This document shows positions 1 to 9,702 of a stretch of 64,000 nucleotides of DNA, in pieces (position 1 is the first letter of the stretch; each line of letters begins with the position of its first letter). The translations under genes were made by a program, and so were the position numbers. The stretch lies in NCBI RefSeq assembly GCF_000799465.1, contig NZ_JUGU01000001.1:2996501-3060500 (forward strand), in the 5' to 3' direction. The notes below the pieces were generated by a model, which saw nothing but the letters and a program-made list of their open reading frames with translations, made no database searches and was not told where the DNA came from. The DNA comes from Psychroserpens sp. Hel_I_66 (GTDB taxonomy: Bacteria > Bacteroidota > Bacteroidia > Flavobacteriales > Flavobacteriaceae).

Positions 1-879
1 GGCTATAAGTTTATGGGTTTTTTTACTGATTTAGAAAACCAAGAAAAAAAGGGAACTATCAAAGAAAGTTTTGATTACATAATTAATAATAATATTGACG
101 AAATATACTGTTCTATTAAAGATTTACCTATCAACACGGTAAAAGAGTTCATTGAATTTTGTGATGTAAAATTAAAAACGCTAAAATTCATACCAGATAA
201 CAAGGGCTTATTTGCTAAAAATCTACATTTAGATTACTATAATATTACACCCATCCTTTCTTTGAGAGCTGTTCCTCTTGATGATCCTTTAAAAAGTGGT
301 TTAAAAAGAGGTTTTGATATTATTTTCTCTCTTTTTATAATATGCTTTCTCCTTTCGTGGTTAATACCTATTTTAGGCCTTATTATAATGTTAGAAAGTA
401 AAGGGCCCATTTTTTTTCAGCAGAATAGACCAGGAATTAACGAAAGAGGATTTTTATGCTACAAATTTCGGTCTATGAGTATAAATTCTAGATCAGAAGA
501 ATCAGCGACAAGAAATGATTTGAGAGTAACGAAAGTTGGAAAGTTCATTAGAAGAACAAGTATAGATGAGCTACCGCAATTTTTTAACGTATTATTTGGC
601 TCAATGTCTGTAGTTGGACCAAGGCCTCATTTATGGAAACAAAACGAATTGTATGGCACCAAAATCTCAAAATATATGGTTAGACATGTTGTTAAACCTG
701 GAGTGACTGGATTAGCTCAGGTTAGTGGTTATAGAGGGGAAATAGAAAAAAGAGATGATATAGTCAATAGAACAAAATATGATATATTTTACATTGAAAA
801 TTGGTCATTACTCTTAGATTTTAATATTATTGCACGAACCATTTTAAACATCTTCAAGGGAGAAGAAAAAGCTTATTAA
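1..879 (+). CDS. Polyprenyl-phosphate sugar-1-phosphate transferase (WcaJ-like), 5' truncated by window edge
   Basis: Membrane enzyme of the bacterial sugar transferase family (PF02397) that would transfer a hexose-1-phosphate from a nucleotide sugar to undecaprenyl phosphate, starting an exopolysaccharide repeat unit. The frame is open to base 1 and reads GYKFMGFF, matching an internal stretch (LGYKIVGVF) of the full-length paralogue at 3194-4600, so roughly 175 N-terminal residues (membrane segments and start of the Rossmann-like domain) lie outside the window; the ATG at 13 is internal. Visible parts: a membrane segment following KRGFDI, then SKGP, YKFRSM, the DE pair in SIDELPQ, VVGPRP and PGVTGLAQ, all family hallmarks. 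It lies 17 bases before ugd. Confident of family, not of sugar. Confidence 0.88.
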   Translation, partial: GYKFMGFFTDLENQEKKGTIKESFDYIINNNIDEIYCSIKDLPINTVKEFIEFCDVKLKTLKFIPDNKGLFAKNLHLDYYNITPILSLRAVPLDDPLKSGLKRGFDIIFSLFIICFLLSWLIPILGLIIMLESKGPIFFQQNRPGINERGFLCYKFRSMSINSRSEESATRNDLRVTKVGKFIRRTSIDELPQFFNVLFGSMSVVGPRPHLWKQNELYGTKISKYMVRHVVKPGVTGLAQVSGYRGEIEKRDDIVNRTKYDIFYIENWSLLLDFNIIARTILNIFKGEEKAY

Positions 880-896
880 ATTTTAAATTTTAGATT

Positions 897-2213
897 ATGA
901 AAGTATCAGTAATAGGAACAGGATATGTTGGCTTAGTAACAGGAACATGTTTGGCAGAAACAGGTAATAATGTTTTATGTGTAGATATAGATAGCTCAAA
1001 AGTTGACAAAATGAGAAAAGGAGAGGTGCCTATTTATGAACCTCACTTAGATGTTTTATTTCAGAGAAATATTAAAGCTGATAGGTTACACTTTTCAACA
1101 TCCCTAGAAGAAGGACTTGCGCATGGAGACATTATCTTTTTAGCCTTACCAACACCAGAAGATGAAGATGGATCTGCAGACTTATCATACGTACTAGGTT
1201 GTGCAAAAGAAATTGGAAAGCTAATTAAAGACTATAAAGTTATTGTTGATAAAAGTACCGTTCCTGTTGGTACAGCTGGGAAAGTAAGAAAAACTATTGC
1301 AGCAAATACAGATGTTGATTTTGATGTCGTTTCTAACCCAGAGTTTCTTAGAGAAGGTTTTGCTGTTGATGACTTTTTGAAACCAGAAAGAATAGTGATA
1401 GGTTCAGATTCAGAGAAAGCAATCATATTAATGGAAAAACTCTACAAACCATTCGTGAGATCAGGAAATCCAATAATAGTAATGGATGAAAAATCTGCCG
1501 AATTAACCAAATATGCTGCAAATTCATTTTTAGCGACAAAGATCACTTTTATGAATGAAATTGCTAACTTTTGTGAAAAAGTGGGAGCTGATGTAGATAT
1601 GGTTAGAGCTGGTATGGGAACAGACTCAAGAATTGGAAAAAGGTTTTTGTTCCCTGGCATTGGATACGGTGGATCTTGCTTTCCAAAGGATGTTAAAGCG
1701 CTACATAAATCAGGAGAAGATGTTGGATATAAATTTAATATTTTAGAATCTGTGATTAATGTAAATGATACTCAGAAAACAGTATTGATCCCTAGGATAG
1801 AATCTTACTTTAAAAACGATTTAAATGGCAAAACATTTGCAATTTGGGGATTGGCTTTTAAACCTGAGACGGATGACATTAGAGAAGCACCATCAATTTA
1901 TATTATCAATGAACTAATTAAAAAAGGAGCAAACTTAAAAGTATTTGATCCTGAAGCCATAGAAAATGTAAAGCACAAATTTGGTAATAAAATTGAATAT
2001 GCAAACCACATGTATGATGCTGTCAAAGATGTCGACGCATTAATTATTTGTACAGAATGGAGTATTTTTAGAACACCAGACTTCAATAAATTAAGAAATG
2101 AAATGAAAAACCATGTTATTTTTGATGGGAGGAATTTATATGATGTTAAAGAAATCAAAAACGAAGGATTCTATTATAGTTCAATAGGCAGACAAGTACA
2201 ACAAAATGAGTAG
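897..2213 (+). CDS. ugd: UDP-glucose 6-dehydrogenase
   Basis: Oxidises UDP-glucose to UDP-glucuronate with two NAD+, supplying acidic precursors for the polysaccharide locus. The 438 residues show the N-terminal dinucleotide fold (GTGYVG at 7-12), the STVPVGT segment, the NPEFLREG substrate segment and the catalytic cysteine in [10 protein letters not shown] (Cys261), then the C-terminal UDP-binding domain ([11 protein letters not shown]). Length is usual for the family. The ATG start gives the complete Rossmann motif. The 3' end overlaps the next gene by 8 bases, which suggests translational coupling; the product of this enzyme is the substrate of that next enzyme. Confidence 0.96.
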   Translation: MKVSVIGTGYVGLVTGTCLAETGNNVLCVDIDSSKVDKMRKGEVPIYEPHLDVLFQRNIKADRLHFSTSLEEGLAHGDIIFLALPTPEDEDGSADLSYVLGCAKEIGKLIKDYKVIVDKSTVPVGTAGKVRKTIAANTDVDFDVVSNPEFLREGFAVDDFLKPERIVIGSDSEKAIILMEKLYKPFVRSGNPIIVMDEKSAELTKYAANSFLATKITFMNEIANFCEKVGADVDMVRAGMGTDSRIGKRFLFPGIGYGGSCFPKDVKALHKSGEDVGYKFNILESVINVNDTQKTVLIPRIESYFKNDLNGKTFAIWGLAFKPETDDIREAPSIYIINELIKKGANLKVFDPEAIENVKHKFGNKIEYANHMYDAVKDVDALIICTEWSIFRTPDFNKLRNEMKNHVIFDGRNLYDVKEIKNEGFYYSSIGRQVQQNE

Positions 2214-3189
2214 AATTTTAATAACTGGAGCAGCAGGTTTTTTAGGATCACACTTGTGTGACCGATTTATAAAAGAAGGTTATTCTGTTCTAGGAATGGA
2301 TAATTTCGTTACTGGTGATCCAAGAAATTTAAAGCATTTAGTAAATCATTCATTATTTGACTTTATAAAGCATGATGTCACAAAATTTATAGATATCGAT
2401 GGTAAATTAGACTTTATTTTACACTTTGCATCTCCAGCAAGTCCAATAGATTATTTAAAGATCCCTATTCAAACGCTCAAGGTTGGATCGCTAGGAACTC
2501 ATAATCTATTAGGCTTAGCTCGAGCAAAAAAAGCTAGAATGTTAATTGCATCAACATCTGAAGTCTACGGAGATCCACTTGTTCATCCTCAAACAGAAGA
2601 TTACTACGGAAACGTAAATACTATTGGTCCAAGAGGTGTTTACGATGAAGCTAAGCGTTTTCAAGAATCTATAACAATGGCTTATCATCGTTTTCACGGA
2701 GTTGAAACAAGGATTGTACGTATATTTAATACTTATGGTCCAAGAATGAGATTAAACGATGGTAGAGTTATCCCTGCATTTATGGGACAAGCTTTAAGAG
2801 GTGAAGATTTAACAGTTTTCGGAGATGGATCTCAAACACGCTCATTTTGCTATATTGACGATCAAGTAGAAGGGATCTATAGATTGTTATTAAGTGATTA
2901 TGTATTTCCAGTAAATATTGGTAATCCAAATGAAATATCAATAAGTGATTTTGCAGAGGAAATAATAAAGCTTACCAATACAACCCAAAAAGTTGTTTAT
3001 AAAGATCTTCCCTTTAATGATCCAATGCAACGTAAACCGGACATTACATTGGCTAAAAAGTTGTTAGATTGGGAGCCTAAAGTGCAGAGAGCTGAAGGTA
3101 TGAAACGCACTTTTGACTATTTTAAAAATTTATCTAAGGAAGACCTGCATAGAAGCGAGCACAAAGATTTTACAGAATATATAACATAA
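2206..3189 (+). CDS. UDP-glucuronate decarboxylase (UDP-xylose synthase-like SDR)
   Basis: Extended short-chain dehydrogenase expected to decarboxylate UDP-glucuronate to UDP-xylose. Visible: the [10 protein letters not shown] nucleotide-binding motif at residues 7-16, the STSEVYGDP segment, the catalytic YxxxK (Tyr146, Lys150 in YDEAKRF), and the arginine-rich substrate loop [16 protein letters not shown] typical of UXS enzymes. At 327 residues it is the soluble bacterial form without a membrane anchor. It overlaps ugd by 8 bases and is followed after 4 bases by a sugar transferase. The pairing with ugd is the main reason to prefer UXS over other NDP-sugar epimerases. A UDP-apiose-type activity cannot be excluded. 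Confidence 0.9.
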   Translation: MSRILITGAAGFLGSHLCDRFIKEGYSVLGMDNFVTGDPRNLKHLVNHSLFDFIKHDVTKFIDIDGKLDFILHFASPASPIDYLKIPIQTLKVGSLGTHNLLGLARAKKARMLIASTSEVYGDPLVHPQTEDYYGNVNTIGPRGVYDEAKRFQESITMAYHRFHGVETRIVRIFNTYGPRMRLNDGRVIPAFMGQALRGEDLTVFGDGSQTRSFCYIDDQVEGIYRLLLSDYVFPVNIGNPNEISISDFAEEIIKLTNTTQKVVYKDLPFNDPMQRKPDITLAKKLLDWEPKVQRAEGMKRTFDYFKNLSKEDLHRSEHKDFTEYIT

Positions 3190-3193
3190 ACCA

Positions 3194-4600
3194 ATGGAGT
3201 TTAAGCGTGGAAGGTATTCATGGATTTTAAGGCCCATACTCATTGTTTACGATATATTTGTATTAAACTTTTTTGCTTACACATTATTAAATTTTAATGA
3301 CGAAAACCTTTACTTTTTTTCTTTAAAATTTTTTAACAATAAAAACTTACTCTTTTTAATTTATTCAATAATTTTTTGGTTGGTTTCAACATACTTTATA
3401 AAATTCTATAAGGTATATAGATACACATCTTTGCTAGATATACTATCATTAATAGTAAAGCAGTTTTTTACCTTCGGAATAATAACTTTTGCTTTTGAAG
3501 GAGCGTTTAGAAGTATAAATATTTCAGTCTTTGAAACTTTAAGATATTTGCTCTACGCGTTCACAGCTATTTCATTAATTAAGCTCTTTAGTTACTACAT
3601 TTTGAAATCTGTGAGGATTTATCTTAAAGGAAATCTAAGAAACATAGTGGTGATTGGTAGTGGAGAAAGTGTAAAGCAATTAAAAAGAATATTTTCAGAT
3701 AAAAGGGAACTTGGTTATAAAATTGTTGGAGTTTTTAATAATGATATTAAAAACAATGATGGCAACATTAAAGACAGTTTTAAATTTATTGAGAATAACC
3801 AATCTATAGATGAAATTTATTGCGCAATAGATGAGTTATCAGAGAGACAAATTAATGAGTACGTAAGACATGCAAATTTAAATCACTGTAACATAAAGTT
3901 TATTCCCAACACAAATAAACTTTTTACTAAAAGATTAAAAATAGATTTTTATAATTATGTTCCAGTATTATCAATCCAAGAGGTAGCTTTAAATAAAGAA
4001 TTTAATAAGTTCATTAAAAGAAGTTTTGATATTGTTTTCTCTTTATTAATTATAATTTTTGTTCTCTCTTGGTTATCTGTTATACTTTTCATTCTAATTA
4101 AATTAGAATCTAAAGGGCCCCTTTTGTATCAACATAAAAGAACTGGAATCAATTACAAAGTATTTTATTGTTATAAGTTTCGTTCTCTTACCATAACAAA
4201 GGAAATTAAAGGAACTTATGTAAAGAAAAATGATAAGAGAGTTACTAAAATTGGTAAGTTTTTAAGAAAAACAAGCTTAGATGAGATACCCCAATTTATT
4301 AATGTCCTCAAAGGCGACATGAGCGTTGTAGGGCCAAGACCACATATGCTTTCTTATACGGAGGACTATTCAAAAAAAATTAATAAATACAACTTTATTT
4401 TTAGACATAATGTTAAGCCAGGTATAACCGGCTTAGCTCAAATTAAAGGTTATCGTGGAGAGATCAAGTTTGATAAAGACATTATTAATCGAATTAAGTA
4501 TGACATATTTTATATAGAAAATTGGTCATTGCTGCTAGATTTTAAAATTATAGGTCAAACTATAATAAATTTTTTTATTGGAGACGACAAAGCCTATTAA
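3194..4600 (+). CDS. Polyprenyl-phosphate sugar-1-phosphate transferase, full length
   Basis: Full-length paralogue of the gene at the left edge, 468 residues. N-terminal half: about four hydrophobic segments within residues 10-140, then a Rossmann-like domain starting at NIVVIGSGES. C-terminal half: a membrane helix after KRSFDI and the PF02397 catalytic core with SKGP, YKFRSL, RTSLDEIPQ (Asp-Glu pair), VVGPRPH and PGITGLAQIKGYRG. Predicted role is transfer of a hexose-1-phosphate to undecaprenyl phosphate. Two such initiators so close together suggest a duplication or two sugar specificities. It starts 4 bases after the decarboxylase; its stop overlaps the stop of the convergent glycosyltransferase by 4 bases, leaving no room for a terminator. 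Confidence 0.92.
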   Translation: MEFKRGRYSWILRPILIVYDIFVLNFFAYTLLNFNDENLYFFSLKFFNNKNLLFLIYSIIFWLVSTYFIKFYKVYRYTSLLDILSLIVKQFFTFGIITFAFEGAFRSINISVFETLRYLLYAFTAISLIKLFSYYILKSVRIYLKGNLRNIVVIGSGESVKQLKRIFSDKRELGYKIVGVFNNDIKNNDGNIKDSFKFIENNQSIDEIYCAIDELSERQINEYVRHANLNHCNIKFIPNTNKLFTKRLKIDFYNYVPVLSIQEVALNKEFNKFIKRSFDIVFSLLIIIFVLSWLSVILFILIKLESKGPLLYQHKRTGINYKVFYCYKFRSLTITKEIKGTYVKKNDKRVTKIGKFLRKTSLDEIPQFINVLKGDMSVVGPRPHMLSYTEDYSKKINKYNFIFRHNVKPGITGLAQIKGYRGEIKFDKDIINRIKYDIFYIENWSLLLDFKIIGQTIINFFIGDDKAY

Positions 4601-5760
4601 AGCAGTTTTTTTAATTCATCCAATTGAGATCCAAAATTGAATGTTCTTATTGCAGTTTGCTGGATACCCTTTTTTCTTTCTTCGGAAATTTCCCCAACCT
4701 CAATCCTCGAGATTACACGATTCAAATCTTTATAATCACCAGGTCTTGCAATCCAGCCCAAATTATTTTCCTCGACCACTCGCTCACCTTCACCACCTCC
4801 AAAATAGAGCATTGGGAGTCCCAAATGTGCATATTCAAATATTTTAGAAGGTACACTTCCGTAGATTCTATTTAAGAGCGGTATAACCGTAATACCGTAC
4901 TCCATCAACAGTTTATGAAGCTCATCTCGAGTAACTCTTCCGTAGAAAAAAATGGGTAAATCAGGGTTTTGGGAAATAAAACCCTCAATTATTTTCTGCT
5001 CAGCACCAGACCCGTAAATATGAAATTCTATGCGAGAATAATCTAGCTCTTTGCACAATTTATAAATCCCTTGGGCAATCCCCAAAAGCCCAGCATAAAC
5101 GATTCTTAATTTTCCATTAGAAGTAGTTTTCTTAATTTCCGGAGGATTAAAAGCAGGAAAATTTCTGTATAAAAACGTTTTTTTCTTCGGAAACATAGAA
5201 CAAACATGGGTTAAAATCTCTTCACTTTGACCCAAAATCAAACTTGAATTCTTGTAATTATAGCGCTCAATTTTTTCTAATACTCTATAACTAAAGTTAT
5301 TTTTAAAAGCGCCCAATTCTAAACCAGCGATAGGCCAAAGGTCACTCACATTCAATATGAGATTTCTTTTTTTGCTCTTTAAAAAAAACACGCAAGTAAA
5401 AGCAACCAACAAAGGTGGAGATTGAACAATTACTGTTTTTGGGATATTGTTCCACATAAAAAACCAAATCAAACTAAAGCTGTAAGAGAGCATCGCGATT
5501 AAACGCAACAATTTGTTTTTTGAGTTGCTGGCAAAAATCCAAAGGCGATTGATGGTAATATTTTTTTCTTCGGAAACGTGCTTGAATTTACCCTTAAAAC
5601 CATCAAAAATTTGACCAGTCGGGTAATTTGGCAAAGGCGTCAATACGGTAATATTAAAATGATGTTTCTGTAAACCATCTGCCAACTGAAAGATTCGGTT
5701 GGATGCTGCTCCAATTTCTGGAGGAAAATAACTTGTGATTATTAGTACGTTTTTACCCAT
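4597..5760 (-). CDS. Glycosyltransferase family 4 (WbuB-like)
   Basis: Predicted GT-B glycosyltransferase of 387 residues adding a sugar to a lipid-linked glycan. The N-terminal acceptor domain starts ITSYFPPEIGAASNRI, typical of WbuB-like family 4 enzymes, with NYPTGQIF further on. A hydrophobic patch (residues about 85-125) is common in this subfamily and may mediate membrane association. The C-terminal donor domain has VYAGLLGIAQG, FYGRVTRDEL, the EYAHLGLPML segment and GEGERVVEENNLGW. Its start overlaps the upstream ligase stop by one base (TAATG), so the two are probably coupled. Sugar specificity cannot be read from sequence. Two copies of the TTCTTCGGAA word lie inside, plus one at its 3' end. 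Confidence 0.9.
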   Translation of the reverse strand: MGKNVLIITSYFPPEIGAASNRIFQLADGLQKHHFNITVLTPLPNYPTGQIFDGFKGKFKHVSEEKNITINRLWIFASNSKNKLLRLIAMLSYSFSLIWFFMWNNIPKTVIVQSPPLLVAFTCVFFLKSKKRNLILNVSDLWPIAGLELGAFKNNFSYRVLEKIERYNYKNSSLILGQSEEILTHVCSMFPKKKTFLYRNFPAFNPPEIKKTTSNGKLRIVYAGLLGIAQGIYKLCKELDYSRIEFHIYGSGAEQKIIEGFISQNPDLPIFFYGRVTRDELHKLLMEYGITVIPLLNRIYGSVPSKIFEYAHLGLPMLYFGGGEGERVVEENNLGWIARPGDYKDLNRVISRIEVGEISEERKKGIQQTAIRTFNFGSQLDELKKLL

Positions 5761-7076
5761 TATGTTGAGGTTACAAAGGAGGTGAACTGTTTTAATTTTC
5801 CACTTTTAGAGCGTTTTAAAACGTCTCGCCTTTCAAAAGAAATAGTTAATCCGTTTTCCAAATACCTCTCCATTTCATTAACAATTCCTAATTTTATTTC
5901 TTCCGTAAGTGATTCTTCACTAACATAAATAACTTTAAACAAATGTTTCTCTAATTGCTCGATAATAAACTCTTTAACCTTGCCATCATCTTCAATAATA
6001 CTTTTGGTGATATAATAAAAAGTGAGGCCTGCAGCTTTTCTTCCGCTAGGTAAAATGGCAATATCATTGGTTCTACCAACAAGTTTTTCTAAAATGGGCT
6101 TTTGTAAAGTACTATTTTGAGAAATTACTCCAATATCACCAATATCATATCTAATAAATGGGTGTGCCTTATTGTAAAGTGAGGTGATGACAATACGACC
6201 TTCGGTCCCATGTGACAACACTTTATCATCATCATCCAGAATTTCTATAAACAACGTTTCACTGTTAAGTTGCCAGTCATTATTTGGATTTTGAAATGCA
6301 ATTAAATCCAATTCTGAAGCTCCATATTCGTTAATCACTGGTACTCCAAATTGATGTTGCATAAGCACTTTATCGTTTTCAAATAACATTTCCGAAGTTA
6401 CGACACACGCCTTTAAACTTGGACAAACTGAAATTAAACAAATAGATTTTCGCTCCAAAAATTTAGCAAACTGAACAATAGAACTCGTATAGCCATTTAT
6501 ATAATCAAAAGCTGTAGACCTAAATTTTTGTAAGGTTTTTTCAAAGGCATCATCACTCAAATCAAATACCGAAAACCGATATCGCTTACTCAACCTATCC
6601 TTAAAACGTTCTTTGTAATATCCTTTTTTGTCTAAGGGGATTCCGTAAAACCGACCTTGCTTAGAGGTATTGAAATCCAATCCAAACCAACTAAATCTAT
6701 TTTGAATTACAGCCCAAGTCATAGCGTGGCAAAATTTATCTTTTGCAAAAATAAAAGGGTCTCCCGATGATCCTGAGGTTTTATTAATATAAACATCCTT
6801 AACATTAAAACCAGCTGAGAGTCTCTTCTCAAGAGGTTGTTGTAAATCTTTTTTTGTCATTACAGGTATGGATTCCCAATCTTTGGAGTCTGCTTGACGA
6901 GCTAAAGATTGATAAAACGCAGTGTTTTTTAGGTGATAGTTTACAATTTCAGCACGTTTTTTGTCTAAAAACGTTTTAAATTCAATGTCGTCTTTTTTTT
7001 GGATTTCAGCCAATTCCTTTTTCGCTTTCTTTAGGGGATAGCCATTTAATTGCAATGAAAAATCAAAAATATTCAA
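5760..7076 (-). CDS. CapK / phenylacetate-CoA ligase-like adenylate-forming enzyme
   Basis: 438-residue adenylate-forming protein of the PaaK/CapK type. Visible are the glycine-rich ATP motif TSGSSGDPFIFAKD, NEYGASELD in the central region, and RYDIGDIG near the C-terminal subdomain. CapK-like members sit in capsule loci, where they probably activate or transfer acyl groups; a catabolic phenylacetate ligase is less likely given the neighbours. It begins a two-gene minus-strand operon and is coupled to the glycosyltransferase by a TAATG overlap. The 104 bases upstream separate it from divergent purD. Substrate unknown. Confidence 0.85.
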   Translation of the reverse strand: MNIFDFSLQLNGYPLKKAKKELAEIQKKDDIEFKTFLDKKRAEIVNYHLKNTAFYQSLARQADSKDWESIPVMTKKDLQQPLEKRLSAGFNVKDVYINKTSGSSGDPFIFAKDKFCHAMTWAVIQNRFSWFGLDFNTSKQGRFYGIPLDKKGYYKERFKDRLSKRYRFSVFDLSDDAFEKTLQKFRSTAFDYINGYTSSIVQFAKFLERKSICLISVCPSLKACVVTSEMLFENDKVLMQHQFGVPVINEYGASELDLIAFQNPNNDWQLNSETLFIEILDDDDKVLSHGTEGRIVITSLYNKAHPFIRYDIGDIGVISQNSTLQKPILEKLVGRTNDIAILPSGRKAAGLTFYYITKSIIEDDGKVKEFIIEQLEKHLFKVIYVSEESLTEEIKLGIVNEMERYLENGLTISFERRDVLKRSKSGKLKQFTSFVTST

Positions 7077-7180
7077 AGAATACTAGGGTTTGTGTTTGAT
7101 GTAAAGTAAAGAAAAAAAGTTTTGTTTAGAAACTTCGAAACCCTTAAAAACAATTATTTTTACGCAAACAAATTAAAAGC

Positions 7181-8452
7181 ATGACAATTTTAATTCTCGG
7201 TTCTGGCGGTAGGGAACATACCTTCGCTTGGAAAATAGCTCAAAGCCCTTTATGTAAAAAACTATTCGTAGCTCCAGGCAACTCTGGCACTGCGCAAATA
7301 GCGACAAATGTTGACATTAAAGTGACCGACTTTGATGCTATTAAATCCCTAGTATTGGAACATAAAATCGAAATGGTTGTTGTAGGTCCAGAAGATCCTT
7401 TGGTACTCGGTATCCATGATTTCTTTTTAAATGATGACACCTTAAAGCATGTTGCGGTTATTGGTCCACAAAAAGCTGCTGCAGAGCTAGAGGGCAGCAA
7501 AGAATTTGCAAAAGAATTTTTATATAGACACAACATCCCAACTGCAGCTTACCAAAGTTTTAACGCAAACAATGTTGAAGAAGGCTATAAATTTCTTGAG
7601 ACCCTAAATGCACCTTACGTTTTAAAAGCAGATGGTTTGGCAGCAGGAAAAGGCGTGCTCATTTTAAATGATTTAGCTGAAGCTAAAGCAGAACTAAAAA
7701 GCATGTTGCTAGACGCCAAGTTTGGTGACGCCAGCAAAACAGTAGTCATAGAAGAGTTTCTCGACGGAATTGAACTGAGCTGCTTTGTACTAACCGATGG
7801 TAAAAATTACAAAATTCTACCAACCGCAAAAGATTATAAGCGTATTGGCGAAGGAGATACAGGTTTAAATACTGGTGGTATGGGAGCGGTTTCTCCAGTG
7901 CCTTTTGCAACAGAAGAGTTTTTAAATAAAATTGAAGAGCGAATTGTGAAACCAACAATTTCCGGACTTCAAAAAGATAATCTTCCTTACAAAGGATTCG
8001 TGTTTATAGGTTTGATCAAAGTTGGTGACGACCCTAAAGTAATTGAGTATAATGTGAGAATGGGAGATCCAGAAACCGAAGTTGTTCTACCTAGATTAAA
8101 AACAGATTTGGTTGATATTTTCAGAGCTATTTCCGAAGAAAAACTCAATGAGATCGAGCTGGAAATAGATGAAAGAGCTGCAACAACTGTAATGTTAGTG
8201 TCTGGTGGTTACCCAGAAGCTTATGAAAAAGGAATGGAAATTACAGGTTTAGAACATGTAAAAGAGTCTATTGCTTTTCATGCAGGAGCAACAACAAAAG
8301 ATGGTAAGATTGTTACTTCTGGTGGGCGTGTTATGGCAATTACATCATATGGAAACACGTACCAAGAGGCCATAAAAAAATCTTATCAAAATATAGATAA
8401 ACTACATTTTGATAAGATGAATTATCGAAAAGATATTGGTTTCGATTTATAG
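7181..8452 (+). CDS. purD: Phosphoribosylamine--glycine ligase
   Basis: Second step of de novo purine synthesis: phosphoribosylamine + glycine + ATP to GAR. The 423 residues match the usual GARS length. Visible: N-terminal GSGGREHTFAWK, GPEDPLVLGI, the ATP-grasp core KADGLAAGKGV and EEFLDGIELSC, NTGGMGAVSPVP, and the metal/ATP segment EYNVRMGDPETEVVLPRL. It is monocistronic here, and its stop is one base from the convergent stop of a small membrane protein. One exact TTCCGAAGAA word falls at 8131. Confidence 0.97.
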   Translation: MTILILGSGGREHTFAWKIAQSPLCKKLFVAPGNSGTAQIATNVDIKVTDFDAIKSLVLEHKIEMVVVGPEDPLVLGIHDFFLNDDTLKHVAVIGPQKAAAELEGSKEFAKEFLYRHNIPTAAYQSFNANNVEEGYKFLETLNAPYVLKADGLAAGKGVLILNDLAEAKAELKSMLLDAKFGDASKTVVIEEFLDGIELSCFVLTDGKNYKILPTAKDYKRIGEGDTGLNTGGMGAVSPVPFATEEFLNKIEERIVKPTISGLQKDNLPYKGFVFIGLIKVGDDPKVIEYNVRMGDPETEVVLPRLKTDLVDIFRAISEEKLNEIELEIDERAATTVMLVSGGYPEAYEKGMEITGLEHVKESIAFHAGATTKDGKIVTSGGRVMAITSYGNTYQEAIKKSYQNIDKLHFDKMNYRKDIGFDL

Positions 8453-8453
8453 T

Positions 8454-8681
8454 TTATAGATAAGAATGTGAAGTGATACTTTTATCTTCTTCGTTGTTAT
8501 CATTATACTTTTTAAGTTGTAACATCCAATATACGAAGGCTACCATACCAACGATGATAAAAACCCAAGATATTAGATTTGCGGTCCACCAGTTTTCTAA
8601 CTCTAATGCTCTTAATGCATCAAATGGAGCGAATAATACATTTACAAAAAAATCTTCTATAGCGTAAAAAAAGTCTTTCAT
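8454..8681 (-). CDS. Small single-pass membrane protein (DUF6341-like)
   Basis: 75-residue protein with an amphipathic N-terminus (FFYAIEDFFVNVLFAPFDALR), one membrane helix at about residues 33-55 (ANLISWVFIIVGMVAFVYWML) and a charged, acidic tail. I recognise it as the conserved flavobacterial DUF6341 family; function is unknown. It is divergent from the DUF6427 gene, an arrangement that suggests a shared regulatory region. A good TAnnTTTG box lies about 60 bases upstream of its start. Convergent with purD. Confidence 0.75.
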   Translation of the reverse strand: MKDFFYAIEDFFVNVLFAPFDALRALELENWWTANLISWVFIIVGMVAFVYWMLQLKKYNDNNEEDKSITSHSYL

Positions 8682-8742
8682 TGATTTATTTTTTTCTGAA
8701 TCTCTTAGCGAGCTTCTTGTGTATAATCATATATTTACAATG

Positions 8743-8750
8743 CAAAATTA
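8743..8750 (-). promoter_or_regulatory. -7 promoter box (TAATTTTG)
   Basis: Minus-strand TAATTTTG fits the Bacteroidota -7 consensus TAnnTTTG and lies about 60 bases upstream of the small membrane protein start at 8681. No clear -33 TTTG was found at the right distance. Confidence 0.45.
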
Positions 8751-8778
8751 CGTATTTTTTTCATTTTAAACTATTGCA

Positions 8779-9702
8779 ATGATTTCAAAATTTTTTAGCA
8801 AATCCAAACCAATACACTATATAGTGGTTAGTGTATTGCTATTATTGGTTTTTCTATATGCCAAACTTGAAATTTTTGATCAAGGTGCTAATGTGTTCTT
8901 TTTTTCTAAGCAAATAGGCTTATTTCTTATAAGTCTGTTTTCTATTTTTGTATTTGATTTTTTTGTAACTCGTAATGGTCTAACAAAAAAGAACAGTTAT
9001 AATATTGTTCTTTTTGTATTGTACATTGCTATTTTACCCCAAACACTGCTAAATACTTCAATATTAATTTCAAACTTTTTTATTTTACTGGCACTAAGGC
9101 GTATAATAAGTTTAAGATCCCAAAAGGAAATTAAAAAAAAGCTTTTTGATGCATCGTTTTGGGTTGCTTTGGCAACGCTATTTTATTTCTGGTCTTCGGT
9201 GTTTTTTGTTTTAATTTTTGCAGCGCTTTTAGTGTATGTGATTACAGATGTCAAAAATTATATCATTCCAATAATCGCAGTTCTAACTGTTGTGATTTTA
9301 GTTGTTTCTTATTTTATAATACGAGATTGGGATATTCTTGAGTATGCTCTTGGACTGTTTGACTATAGCTTAGATTTTAGTGCATTAAACTCAAAACGAA
9401 TTATTATTGGTTCTACATTATTGCTTTCTTTTGGGCTTTGGTCATTATTTTATTACATCAAAAATATTAAGGCTAAAATGAAAAGTTACAGACCTTCATA
9501 CAAGCTTATTATCTTAACCGCCATATTAGGGTTGTTTATTATAGCTGTTGCACCTTTAAAAAACGGGAGTGAGTTCATTTTCTTATTTGCACCGTTATCA
9601 ATTATTATGACCAATTATTTAGAAGTCATAAAAGAAAAATGGTTTAAGGAAACATTTCTTTGGGTTATTTTTTTAACGCCAATTGCACTATTAGTGCTGT
9701 AG
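8779..9702 (+). CDS. Polytopic membrane protein (DUF6427-like)
   Basis: 307 residues, almost entirely hydrophobic, with about nine to ten membrane helices and almost no soluble domain. The pattern and the neighbours (upp, DUF6341, DUF4254) match the flavobacterial DUF6427 family; function is unknown. The ATG start directly precedes the first helix after a short basic stretch. The last 12 bases overlap the 3' end of the convergent upp gene. Resemblance to lipid-linked-oligosaccharide or O-antigen-type membrane proteins is only in general layout. Confidence 0.75.
   Translation: MISKFFSKSKPIHYIVVSVLLLLVFLYAKLEIFDQGANVFFFSKQIGLFLISLFSIFVFDFFVTRNGLTKKNSYNIVLFVLYIAILPQTLLNTSILISNFFILLALRRIISLRSQKEIKKKLFDASFWVALATLFYFWSSVFFVLIFAALLVYVITDVKNYIIPIIAVLTVVILVVSYFIIRDWDILEYALGLFDYSLDFSALNSKRIIIGSTLLLSFGLWSLFYYIKNIKAKMKSYRPSYKLIILTAILGLFIIAVAPLKNGSEFIFLFAPLSIIMTNYLEVIKEKWFKETFLWVIFLTPIALLVL

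Noticed and set aside
13..15. ATG at 13 as start of the first gene
   Set aside because: The frame is open to base 1 and homologous to the middle of the paralogue at 3194; the ATG is internal.
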